Shown: one piece after another, positions 30,399-42,700 of the stretch
How the letters are laid out: every line of letters starts with the position of its first letter
How positions within the stretch are numbered: the stretch's first letter is position 1
DNA from: Symbiodinium natans
Lineage: Eukaryota; Sar; Dinophyceae; Suessiales; Symbiodiniaceae
Length of the DNA: 64,000 nucleotides
Assembly (NCBI GenBank): GCA_905221605.1
Contig: CAJNDS010000361.1
Coordinates: forward strand, 92,742-156,741
Direction: 5' to 3'
Notes under the pieces: generated by a model
What the model was told of the DNA's origin: nothing
Database searches by the model: none
What the model saw: only the letters and a program-made list of their open reading frames with translations
Translations under genes and position numbers: made by a program

Positions 30399-30668
30399 GG
30401 CCTTCTTAAACTCTGGGCCCCATGCACCAGAAAAAGGGTTGAAATTCAGGACATGCACGCGTTTGAAAACTGTAACAAGTCGCAGGCCTCGAGGCCTGTT
30501 TTTCGGCTTACATTACCTCGTGCCTACGAGCTGGCAGCTCTAGGGAGCTTGCCGGAACGAGACGCGCGAGGAGTTCTCTCCCATTCCTCCTCTGTATAGC
30601 ACTTTGTAGGGAATGGCTTGAGTACTATCACGATCCATGCATCGGATTCTTCACACACGGTGAAAGCC

Positions 30669-30713
30669 ATGGAAGCGATCGCAATCTTACCGAGCCAGCG
30701 GACACGCCAGCAA
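30669..30713 (+). CDS. unknown gene exon 1
   Basis: MEAIAILPSQRTRQQ, 15 codons. GA donor at 30714 (GATCCG) echoes the GATGCC of the next exon. No strong pyrimidine-rich AG is seen upstream. Confidence 0.5.
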
Positions 30714-33700
30714 GATCCGAAAAGATGAGTTCAAGTTATAGGGTGCTTAAGGGAGGGGGCTTTAAGAGTGTAGGCACCCCAAGGTTCCCCCAATTCTCCC
30801 CACTACTCCCTAAGCCCCCCTAAGCTTCCCTAAGGTTCCCTAGGTACCTACCCCCCATGAATCACGAACCCCTCCCTGAAGGACCCGAGTTCCTGCAGCC
30901 TAAACCCTAAACCCGAAACCCTAAACCCTAAACCCGAAACCCTAAACCCTAAACCCTAAACCCTAAACCCTAAACCCTAAACCCTAAACCCCCTGAGGAT
31001 GCCTTGCTGGCTGTGCTGGATCGCCACTCCGAGGTGGCCGATGCCAAGGTCAGGAGCCGGGACTACAAGGGCGCCATCACCCTGCTCCTCGGCTGGAGGT
31101 TTAGGGTTTAGGGTTTAGGGTTTAGGGTTTAGGGTTTAGGGGAAGGTCCAGGGTTTAGGCTTTAGGGTTTAGGGTTTCGGGTTTAGGGGGTTTAGGGGGT
31201 TTAGGGGCTTTATAGGGTTTAGGGTTTATGGCGCCATCACCCTGCTCCTCGGGCGTTCCAAGAAGGGTTGAGGATTTTTTGGGTTTAGGGTCTAGGGTTT
31301 AAAGTCTGGAGGGTTTAGAAGTTTAGGGCTTAGGGTTTAGGGCATTTCTGGCTTGAGGGTTTAGGAAGCTTAGGGCTTAGAGTTTAGGGTGCAGGAAGTC
31401 TAGCGTTCAGGGCGCTATAGCCCTGCTCTTTGGCTTCGTACTAAGGGGAGTTTAGGAAGTTTAGGAAGGTTAGGGTTTAGGGTTTAGGGCCCCAACAGCC
31501 TACTCCTTGGCTTTGGGGGGGGGGGGGGGGGGGCACTTTGGCACTTTGGGAAGTTTAGGGTTTAGGGTTCAGGCGGCCATCACCCGGCTCCTTGCTGTTA
31601 CTAGGGAGTTAAGGAAGTCAGGGGATGAAAGGTTTAAGGGCTTGGGGGTTTCAAGAGTTTGAGATAAGGATTTTAGGGGTTTAAGGGTTTTGGTTAGTGT
31701 TTGCACACTTTGTTTGTATGCTTGTTCCCGCGCCGCTCTTAGAAGCAGGAGCCGGGGTTTGTGCGCCCTCACAAGTAGCGGTAGGTCCTCAAGCTTTCGT
31801 AGGGTTTTGGCTTTAGGAACTTTAGGAACCTTAGGAACTTTAGGAACTTTAGGAACTTTAGGAACTTTAGGTACTTTAGGAACTTTCGGAACTTTAGGAA
31901 CTTTAGGAAGCTTTGGCTACTTAGTTTCAGCCATGCGAGCCAAGCCTCAGCGGTTTGAATTGAAGGTGTCGGGTTTAGGGTGCCATCACCGTCTTAGACT
32001 AACAGTCCTGAATAAAGATTATAATCGGGCATTATAATCCCCATGAAGGACTGTTAGTATGAGGGGGAACATCCCAACTTATATTCCCTGTGTGTGTGTG
32101 TGTGTCTGTTTTTGTTTGCGACGGCTTCAGTCCTTTAACTTAAACCCCAACCCTATAAACCTCAAACTCTAAGCCCTAAACCCTTTAAACCCTTTAAATC
32201 TCTAAGGCACCCATTATACTAACAGTCCTTAACAGGGATTCTAGTAGGGGGTGCTATAATCCCGACTACGGACTGTTAGTAGAAGGGGGAACATCCCAAC
32301 TTCAGCCTGTTCAACCCCGAAACCCTAAACCCTAAACCCAAAACCCTAAACCCTCAACCCTAAACCCCACAAGCCCTGAAAGCCCCTGAGCATTCCACTC
32401 CGAGGAGTTTCAAGGTTGGGGTTTCGGGCCTCAGTCTTCGATCCCTGGACCCGCAACCCTAAACCCTAACCCTAAAAACCCTCAACCCTGATCCCTAAAC
32501 CCTAACCCCTAAACCCTAAAAACCCTAAAAACCCTAAACACTAAACCCTAAACCCTAAACCCTGAACCCTAAACACCCTCAACCCGAAACCCTCAACCCT
32601 AACCCTAAACCCTAAACCCCGAAGCGTGGTAGGGCTCGATGCCTGCGATCCCCAGGCTACGTCGGACCTACGCCCTGGTAAATGCGCACAGCTCGCCAGC
32701 TCCGGAGGATGGCTCAGGGGGTTTAGGGTCTGGGGTTTAGGGTTTAGGGTTTAAGGTTTGGGGTTTGGGGTTTAGGGTTTAGGATTTAGGGTTTGGGGTT
32801 TAGGGTTTAGGGTGTCTTCAGAGTGAGCAGCGGGTTCAGGACGGTTATTGCCCATCCCTGCCACCCGGAGTTCAAGATAACATAGATACGGTCTTTTATA
32901 CAACCCAAATTCCATGGCACTGTAAAACATCATCTACACAGCACGACAAAAATCAGTATGAGAAGCATGATGCATGTGTAGAGCCCTACCCCGTATACAC
33001 TCTGCACCCGAAAGCCTGGTACTGCCTCTGAGAGGGTGGTCGGGCGCTGGTCGTGCGGCTGGCAACAGCCTGCCTGCGGCTGCAGCTCTGCGCGGAATCT
33101 TGGCCTGCAGGGATTACCAGCCCTAAACCCTCAACCCTAAGCCCTAGGCTCTAAACCCTAAAACCCTAAAACTCTAAAACGCTAGACCGCACAGTGTAGG
33201 GTGGGGTAGTATGGCATCTAGAAAGCCCCAAGGAGGCTGTGAAAGAACTCGAAGTATAGCTGCTTTGGGTTAGGGGTTGAGGGTTGAGGGCTACTATCAA
33301 GACCCCAAAAGCAAAAGGTCGGCTTTCGGTTTCTTCAAGGGGCTCCTCTGTTCCCAACGGCAAAAAGTTGAAGTGTTTTTCGTCGGCTCCCCAGGATTGT
33401 AAAAAGGAGGACGATGAGGTACCTAGCTCCCGAGTTCCCACCTCAGAACTAGTAGCCCTAACCCTAAACCCTAAACCCTAAACCCTAAACCCCAAGCCCA
33501 GGACTTCCCGAATCAGAATCTAAGAAGCCCGGAGGCCTTGTCACGCATCGGCCGGCACGGACCTGCCTTGGATGAGGCGACAAGGGCTTGGGGTTTGGGG
33601 TTTAGGGTTTAGGGTTTAGGGTTTAGGGTTTAGGGTTTAGGGTTTAGGGTTTAGGGCTACTATCTCCCTACACAACCTTCTGAAGAACTAGATCGGGTAC

Positions 33701-36700
33701 CAACTTTCCGAGTTCTCTGTGAAGAGCCAGGAGGTTACTTAAGCCCTAAACCCTAAGCCCTAAATGCGATCCGGGGGTTGGGAATTCGCAGCGTGTGGTT
33801 TGGGGTTTTTGGGTTCAGGGGTTGAGGTTTCAAGGGCGGTTAGAGGGGTTTAGGGCAACATCAGGCCCATGCCATGTTGGGGTTTAGGGTTGAGGGTTTA
33901 GGCCTGAGGGTTTAGGGTTTAGGGTTTGGGGTTTAGGGTTTAGGGTTTAGGGTTTAGGGTTTAGGGTTTAGGGTTTAGGGTTTAGGGTTTAGGGTTAGAG
34001 TTTAGGGTTAGGATCAGTGACGCTTTTCGCCAGGCCACAGTGGCAAAGTTGGAGATGGAAGAGGTCCGGCAACCTTTTGAGGGAGCAGGGGCTCTTTGCA
34101 AGTTGAGGGTGCAGGCCTAGGGCTCGGCTTATTGCTGCTTATTAGCGGCTTGGGTGTTTAGGGTGTAGGGCTTAGGTTTTAGGATTTGGGGTTTGGGGTG
34201 TAGGGGTTTCGGGTCGCTCCAATCAGGGCTACTAGGGGTTGTAACTACAGATAGAGGGAGGGAAAACACGCCCGGAGACACATCCCTGAAACCCCAAACC
34301 CTAAAACCCTAACCCCAAACCCTAACCCGCAAACCCTAAACCCTGGACCCTAAACCCTCAACTGCCCTAAGCAAAACAAAAGCCACCTTAGACTATTGGA
34401 GCGCCCTCAACCACCCTGGGCCCTAAACCCTAAACAACACGAAGCCCTAACTACTATAAACCCTACGCCCTATACTCCCTACCCTAAACCCCTAAAACCC
34501 TACACCTTCCAATCCCTAAAGCCCAAACCCTAAACCCTAAACCCTGCACCTTGTAAACCCTAAACCCTAAATCCTACACCCTACAAGCCCCTAAACCCTA
34601 AACCCTAAACCCTAAACCCCCTCTCAACCCTGCAACGCCCGCTGCATGTCCCTGAGATCTGGGAGTCCCTGACGGGGGCCGCAGTGGAAATGGCCATGGC
34701 GGAGGCAGCCAAGTGTACTGCTAGTAGGGTTTAGGGTTTAGGGTTTAGGGTTTAGGGTTTAGGGTTTAGGGTTTAGGGTTTAGGGTTTAGGGTTTAGGGT
34801 TTAGGGTTAGGGTTTGGGGCAAAGGTCGAGATTTGCGGTTTTGGGTTCTGTTCTTTGTTTGCGTGACCTCTGTGGTTTTTGTTTCAGGTTCCCCCGTTTG
34901 AGGTTCGCTCTTGCTGAGTCATGTTTCACACCGTGGTGAAGTTAGCTTTGACAGTACCCCTGCGGTGATTCTTATGTTCCCCTTTATACGAACAGTCCCG
35001 ACTGTCAGAACAAGGGGGGAACATCCCAAGTGATGCTGAACCAGCGGCTAGTTTGGAATTCAATGTTGAGGTAATCCTAAACCGCAACAACCCTAAAACT
35101 TAGAACCCTTAACCCTAAACCTCCTCAAAAGCCCCGCCTCAAAAACCCCAAAAGCTCCAAACGTACATTCAGGCTGGTGGCGACACCACCAAGCCGCATC
35201 CAGTTCTTAGGCACCTCGGAGGAGAAATTTGACTAGGACCCAGAGCAGGGCCCTTATTCCCTTTTTTTTGGCAGCCTCGGTGCCCTTAAACGGTTTAGGG
35301 TTTAGGGTAGTTTAGGGTTTAGGGTTTAGGGTTTAGGGTTTAGGGTTTAGGGTTTAGGGTTTAGGGTTTAGGGCTACTATGACCCAGAGCAGGCCCGTAT
35401 TCCCTTTTTTGTTTAAGGCTTAGGTTCCCTGAAAAGGCTTTGGGTTTAGGATCTAAGGTTTAGGGCTACTAGGACCCCAGTTTGCTCTTGGGTCCAGGGG
35501 AGCTTCTGCTTAAGGATCTTCGGGGACGTTTGGGGGGGGTTCTTTCCTGGGGGGCCCTTTGTGTTCTTTCTTAGCTTCTTTGAGTTCTGTGGGTTTGGGG
35601 CGGTAGGATTCTGTCAGGGCTCTTTGTGTTCTTGTGCTACTGGGGGGGGGGGGGGGGCTCTTCGAAACTGTGGGATGAGGATGCCGCTATGCATGGGCGC
35701 ACTAGGACAGGAGTCAGAGCTCTGGTTCTTCTGAAGCCCAAGTGGACACGAGACCTTGCCATCGACGTCTCACACACACAGACACACGGGGTTTAGGGAT
35801 TAGGGTTCAGGGTTTAGGGTTTAGGGCTAGGGTTTAGGGCTTGTGCACACAACTCTACAGTGAAAAGCCCAGACAACGGAGTTTGAGCATCGGCAGCCCA
35901 GGTCCCACATCTGCAACCCGCCATCCTGGCTCGAGCGCGCGATCGCCTGCTCCGTGCAATCCCGCCTCTGCATCGCCGTGGAGATGCTGGGACTGTCAAA
36001 CCCTAAGACTTCTTGATGTAGACCACGTGCGACTACTGGATTCATTAAGTTATACATGCATATTAATACCATTTGTCCTTGCCTCGTCCGGCTTTCACAC
36101 CATTAGCAAAAGCCAGGTCGACCATGCGTCGAAAAAAGAAACATACCCACTTTTCTTCTATACTGTTTAGTTGGGTCCTTAATCCGCTGCAACGGGCCTC
36201 TTGCAGGGGGGGGGGGAGTCTTGGTAGCCTTCTTGCGGATCAGGGTTTAGGCTTAGGGTTTTTCGCTGAGAGGCTTTGCCGTATTGCCCGCTCCCTATCC
36301 TGCAGAAGCGTCCACACACAAGTGGGCTTGCTGTCCCCTAACCCTAAACCCCTAAACCCTAAACCCCAAACCCCCAACCCCCCAACCCCCCAACCCCCCA
36401 AACCCCTAACCGCCCCTAAACCCTAAACCCTGAACCCTGACCCTAAACCCTAACCCTAAACCCTAAACCCCGACCCCCTAAACCCTAAACCCCAAACAGA
36501 CCCCTAAGCTGCCTCCGTCTCCCAGGATGGAGTACATGCTTCTGGCGGAGGGCCCCAACCCTCCCGGCCAAGACGCTGAGGTGCTTCGATACGTTTAACG
36601 TTTAACGTTTAGGGTTTAGGGTTTAGGGTTTAGGGTTTAGGCCACCAGAACCTGTACAAAAAAAATGTTGCAGTAGAGTGGCGGACACCTGCCCCCCCCC

Positions 36701-39700
36701 CCCCCCCCCACGCGGTTTAGGGTTTAGGGTTTAGGGTTTAGGGTTTAGGGTTTAGGGTTTAGGGTTTAGGGTTTAGGTATCAGGGTTCAGGGTTCAGGGT
36801 TCAGGGTTTAGTATACATAGGTAAACCCCCTCAGAATCACCTCCTGTGATGTCAAAACTTCCTGCCGCAGAGGCCGCCCAATCTTACACCATTACAGCAT
36901 AACCCCAAAAGCCCATAACCCTACAACCCCAAAATCTGCACCCTTAAACCCTGCACCCTTAAACCCTAAACCCTACACCCTTAAGACTGAAGCCCTACAC
37001 CCTAAATCCTGAAATGCTAAACCCAACACCCTTAAACCTTAAACCCTAAACCCCACACCCTGAAGCCTTAAGCCCCAATCTTCGACAACTCTGAACCTGA
37101 ATGAACCCTACGCCCTCAAGCCCTTTGAACCCTATAAACCCTTAAGTCTTATAAACCCTAAACCCTATAAACCCTTAAGTCTTATAAACCCTTAAGTCTT
37201 ATAAACCCTTAAGTCTTATAAACCCTTAAGTCTTATAAACCCTACACCCTGAAACTGCCAACCCTGAGACACTGCAACCCTCAAAGCTGATAAAAGCTAG
37301 ACCCCAATGTCTGGGCTCCGTTTCGACCTCTAAAGCCCCAAACCCTAAACCCCAAACCCGAAGCCCCCAACCCCAAACCCCAAACCCTAACCCCCAAACC
37401 CCAAACCCTAAACCCTAAGCCCTTTCAGGAGCCCGACTTGGCGCTGCTCCCTCCAATTGAGGACCATCTCCTGCAGCTCCTTTGTGCTCTTAAAGAGCCA
37501 TTCTTGAGTTAGGGTTTAGGGTTGAGGGTTTAGGGTTTAGGATTTAGGATTTTGGATTTAGGGTTTAGGGTTTAGGCTTTGGGCTTTGGGTTTAGGGCTT
37601 AGGGCTTAGGGTTTAGGGTTTAGGGTTTAGGGTTTAGGGTTTAGGGTTTAGGGTTTAGGGTTTAGACCTCCACACCTCGCAGGTTGAGGCTTTTGGGTTC
37701 GGGTGGGTGGGGGGGGGGGGGGGGGCAAAGCGCTTAAGCCGCGAGATCTGAATCCCAGAGCCCGAAGAGCCTAAACTCGGATGACCGGGTTTTGGTATGT
37801 AGGGTTTGGGAGTGTTAGGGGTTTCAGGCTTTTCGGGTTTTGCAGGGTTTTCGGGTTTAGGGTTTTAGGGTTACAGGGTTTTCGGGTTTAGGTTGTGTTT
37901 GTGTGTGTGTGTGTTGCTGTTCATGGTTCGTGACTCGCGGGTTCGGGGTTGGGAAGCCTCCGGTGCCTAGGCTGCATCGCAAGAACCTGCCCTAAACTAA
38001 CCCCCCAAACCCCCTAAACCTTCTTTCTACCCTGTAAAAGCCCCAAAATCCTAAGCCCCCCAAACCTAAACCCTATATGTACCCCTGTATATAAGCCCTA
38101 GATGAACCCCTAAACCCTAAACCCCCTAAACCCAAACAGTATGTTTACCCTGTATATAAACCCTATGTAAAACCCTCAACCCTAACCCTAAACCCCTAAA
38201 CCCTAAACCCAAACCGTATTTTTACCCTGTATTTAAACCCTATGCGAAACCCTCAACCCTAAACCCTCAACTCAAACTGAGAACCGACCTTGATGACGAC
38301 GAGCTGCAGTGGCAAGGCCAAGTAGGCCCAGGGCCATGCCTGTTTGTGGGGGTTTCGGGTTTAGGGTTGAGGGTTTAGGAATAGGGCTTAGGGTTTAGGG
38401 TGCACGGCTTTAGGTTTTTTGAGTTTTGGGGCTTAGTGTTGGGGGCTTCAAGGGGCGCAGAGCTTAGGGGTTCATAGGGGACGCAGGGCTTTTCGGTTTA
38501 GGGGTTTAGGTAGGGCTTGGGGTTTCAGGGGGCTTAGGGTTTTAGGGTCGACGGTGTGGACGTTAAAAGGGCGTGAAAGTGAAGAAGTCTGTGGGACCAC
38601 CCGGGGCTGCTGATCCGTAATCCCGAGGCGCCGAGAGGGGTCCGCAGTGAGGGCTCTAAATCTTGGGATGTTCCCCCTTATACTTGCAGTCCTTAACAAG
38701 GATTATCATAGGGGGTACGACAATCCCTATTCAAGGACTGTTAGTATAAGGGCGAACATCCCAATCTAAATCCCTCACCTCCTGCACAGTACACCCCGAG
38801 CCCAGAACCACGAAGCCCCCCAAAGACCCGAAGCCCTAAACCTCATAGCCATGAAGCCCCCTAAACCCTAAAGCCCTATACCCTGAACCCTGAACCCTAA
38901 ACCCGAAACCCGAAACCCTAACCCTAAACCCTAAACCCTAAACCCTAAACCCTAAACCCCCCGGTAGGGCTCTTACGGACACACCAAGCCTGGGATCTCC
39001 CTCTTAGCACCGCCGAAGGCATGCCGACCAGCCCCCTGACGCCCGCGGAGCAGATCGAGCAGCTCTACCGGGAGGCCATCGCGCCTCGGCTGCCTTTAGG
39101 ATTTGGGGTTTAGGGTTTGGGGTTTAATTGAAATTATGAAGGGTTCAGGTCCGGGCAAGTTTCGAGGAGTTTCAAGGAGTTTCGTTTTTTGGATTTTCTT
39201 AAAAATCTCAAGTTACAGGGGGCTTGAGGGTTTAGGGTTTAGGGTGTCAGGAGAGTGCGCGCGCTCGGGTGTGAAACACCCCGGGCCGCGCGCTCGAGGT
39301 GCCTGTCAACCCACCCCGGCCACCCACACTATACTCTGTTAGGGTTTAGGGTTTCTTGAACTGATTTTCTTCTGCGCTGATGCTTGTTTCTATTTTTTTT
39401 GAAGTTGTGGCGCTAGGGCTTTAGCTAAGGTTGGGGGTAAGCCCTAAACCCTAAATCCTAAACCCTAAATTCTAAATCCTGAATCCGAAACCCGAAAACC
39501 TAAATCCTAAACCCTAAAAACCTAAATCCTAAACCCTACATCCTAAATCCTAAGCCCCACGGGGGCAGGAGGGGGGGCCCCGAGCAAATGGTGTGAGGTT
39601 TGGGGTTATAGTTTAGCTACGCTAAAGGTGTTCTGGGTACGGCCAGCCCTTATTCGGATACGGACGTTGTCGGAAACAAGGCGAGGCTTACCCCCTCACC

Positions 39701-42700
39701 TTTCCGTCTCTCTTTTCGCATGGGCCATCTGGGCTGCGATGCCCTCGGCCAAGCATTCGGGGTCTGTCGCTCGACGGAAGCGACCCCTCACTTAGTTTAG
39801 GGTTTGCGAAAGGAAACCTTGCAAGGTTTCAGGGTTTAGGGTTGAGCCTCAACGTCTCGAGGTCTATGGTATCAACCTCGCACACAAGGCGGCAAACCCT
39901 CGAGAAGCCCCTAAAGCTTCGCAAGCCTGGAGGTCCTTGGCCCTTCTACCCTCTTCGGGGGTTCAGGGTTTAGGGTTTATAAAACCTAAAACCCGAACCA
40001 AAACCCTAAAGAAGGCGTTCTACTCAAAAACCCGGTTCTAGAAACGAAAACTGGGTTTGGAGGGCCAAAACCAAGCCGATGTTTTTAATGGGTTTTGGTG
40101 GGTTCTTACGGGTTTTTCCGACAGGGTATGTGTGGGCTTGCTCTACACGTCCTTTTTTGCAAGAGCCCGGGTTCTGGTAGCTCCAAGCCAGATTTGTTGA
40201 CAAAATCTTAGGGTTTAGGGTTTAGGGTTTAGGGTTTAGGGTTTAGGGTTTAGGGTTTAGGGTTTAGGGATTTTTTCCGACCCACTTTGTTCGGGGTGTT
40301 GGGGTGTAGGTTTTTTTTGGGGGGGCGGGGGGGCTTTCTCTGCATCAGCAGATTCTCTGCATATCAGCAGAAGCTTGAAACGGCTTGGGGATTTGGCTGT
40401 AGGCTATAGGGTGTGACTCGCTTCGTGTGTTGAAACCCGTCGTGTGCTCGCTGGCAAGTCACGGGCGAAGAAGCAGGGTGGCGTTTGAGGAACTGATCAG
40501 TTGAAGCTTCCAGATTACGACGCGCCCACTCAAACTCCCCAAGCCCCCTAAACCCTAAACCCGACAGCAGCCGTCTTTTCGCTCCCTAAGCCCTAAACCC
40601 TAAGCCCTAAACCCTAAACCCTAAACCCTAAACCCTAAACCCTAAACCCTAAACCCCAGCAAGAAAAGAAACACCAAGAGACCGAGGATCTGGCGACGCG
40701 GCTCCTCCCAGCAAAGCATCCTCTAGTCCGGGATGCGGAGAAGGCAGGACTTGGGTACTGAAACTTCCTGGGTGGTAGGGTTTAGGGTTTAGGGTTTAGG
40801 GTTTAGGGTTTAGGGTTTAGGGTTTAGGGTTTAGGGTTTTAGGGTTTAGGGTTTAGGGTTTAGGGTATCCCGAAAAGTGTAATGTGTACATGGGGGTTTA
40901 CGAAATTAGGGGTGCCTTCTTGGGGTCCTTATTATAAGGGCATCCTACTAATTTGGGGTTCTATTTTAGGAGACCCCCCATTTTCCTAAACCCCCTTATG
41001 GGTCTAGGGTTTTGGGTTGGGGTTTTAAGAGTTTTGGGGCTCAAGGGTTTAGATTTCAGGGAGGTACTCCCAACAGGAACGCTGGCTGTGGGCGCTCTTG
41101 GGGTGTGAGGAGGCTCATCATCGACGTTAGGAATGTAGGGGGGGCGGGGGTGCTTCAAATCGGGTCTGGGCATATTTGGGCGCTTGGCGAAGAGGCCCCG
41201 CAAGGCTGGGTCCCTCAGCCCTAAACCCTCAAAACGATTGAGAAGCTCGCCAAGAGAGTAGGTAGTCGAACGACGATGGCATAAAGCAAAGAGCCGGAAT
41301 TGAGCGCCTAGGGCGCCACACCGGCGAACCGCTCTAAGGCTCTAAGGGTGCCCCTATCTAAGGGTTTAGGGTTTAGGGTTTAGGGTTTAGGGCTCAGGGT
41401 AGTCTCATGGGCCCTTAATATGGCCCCTAACCTCCTCCTGCCAAGGGTTTCGATGTATGGGCCGGCTCTTAGAAGGGATAGGTATATATAAGGGGTATCT
41501 CAGGGGTACCCTTTGAAGGGCCCATACAAAGGGACCATGGAACTACAACCTCAAACCCCAAGTCCTAAGCCCCTAAGCCCTAAACCTCAGGGCCCCCACA
41601 TATAAAGGTTCCTATAAGGGGATTTTGGAAACCCTCTTTGTAGAATCCTGATGTTGATGTGGCCTTTAACCCCAAACCCCGAAACCCCAAACCCCAAACC
41701 CTAAAACCCTAAACCCGCAAACCTTAAAACCCTAAGCCCTACACCCTGAAAAAGAAACCGTCGCGAAGCCAGAACTCCTTAGGCGGCCGCCACAGCTATG
41801 CAGCGCCAGCGCGCCCGACTGGAGGTGGTGGCGACTCCGAAGCTCTGTGGGTACATGCTGAGGGTTTGGGGTTTAGAGTGTAGGGTGTAGGGTTTCGGGT
41901 TGAATGTTTAGGGTTTAGGGTTTAGGGTTGAGGGTTTAGGGTTGAGGGTTTAGGGTTTAGGGTTTAGGGTTTAGGAGTACTATTTGCTGAAGAACCACCC
42001 ACGAAGAAACATTCTTCCTTATTGGAGCAAAACAGGGAACAAATTCCTTTATTATTTTTAGGAGGGGGGGTTATAAGCAATAGTAGTTTAGGATTTTGGC
42101 GGGTTGCGCGTTTAGGATCTAAACGGTTTCGGGTTTAGGATTTGCGGAGGAGGGGGGGTTCGAGTTCAAGGGCAGGACGCCCTCGCAAGGCGACGGCTTC
42201 TGTATGGTTACTTTAGGGTTTAGGGTTTAGGGTTTCTGGGTTCAGGGTTTAGGGTTTAGGGTTTAGGGTTTAGGGTTTAGGGTTCAGGGTTCAGGGTTCA
42301 GGGTTCAGGGTTTAGGGTTTCATGTCTACGCGACACCTAGGGGATGCGCAAGCAAGGTCTCTAGGGGTTCGATGTCGTCAAACTCCCGGACCTTCAAGAA
42401 GATATGGACGGCGACGGGTCGCGCTTAGGGGAAACGAGGTGTTCCAAGAGGGTATAGTGATTGAGGTTTAGGAGTTTAGGGTTTGGGGTTTAGGGTTTAG
42501 GGTTTAGGTTTTAGGGTTTAGGAGTAGAGGGTTTAGGAGTAGAGGGGTTTAGGAGTTTAGGGGTTTAGGAGTTTAGGAGTTTAGGAGTTTAGGGGGTTTA
42601 GGAGTTTAGGGGTTTAGGGGTTTAGGAGTTTAGGGGGTTTAGGAGTTTAGGGGGTTTAGGAGTTTAGGGAGTTTGAGGAAGCCCACCCCGCCCATGTCAG

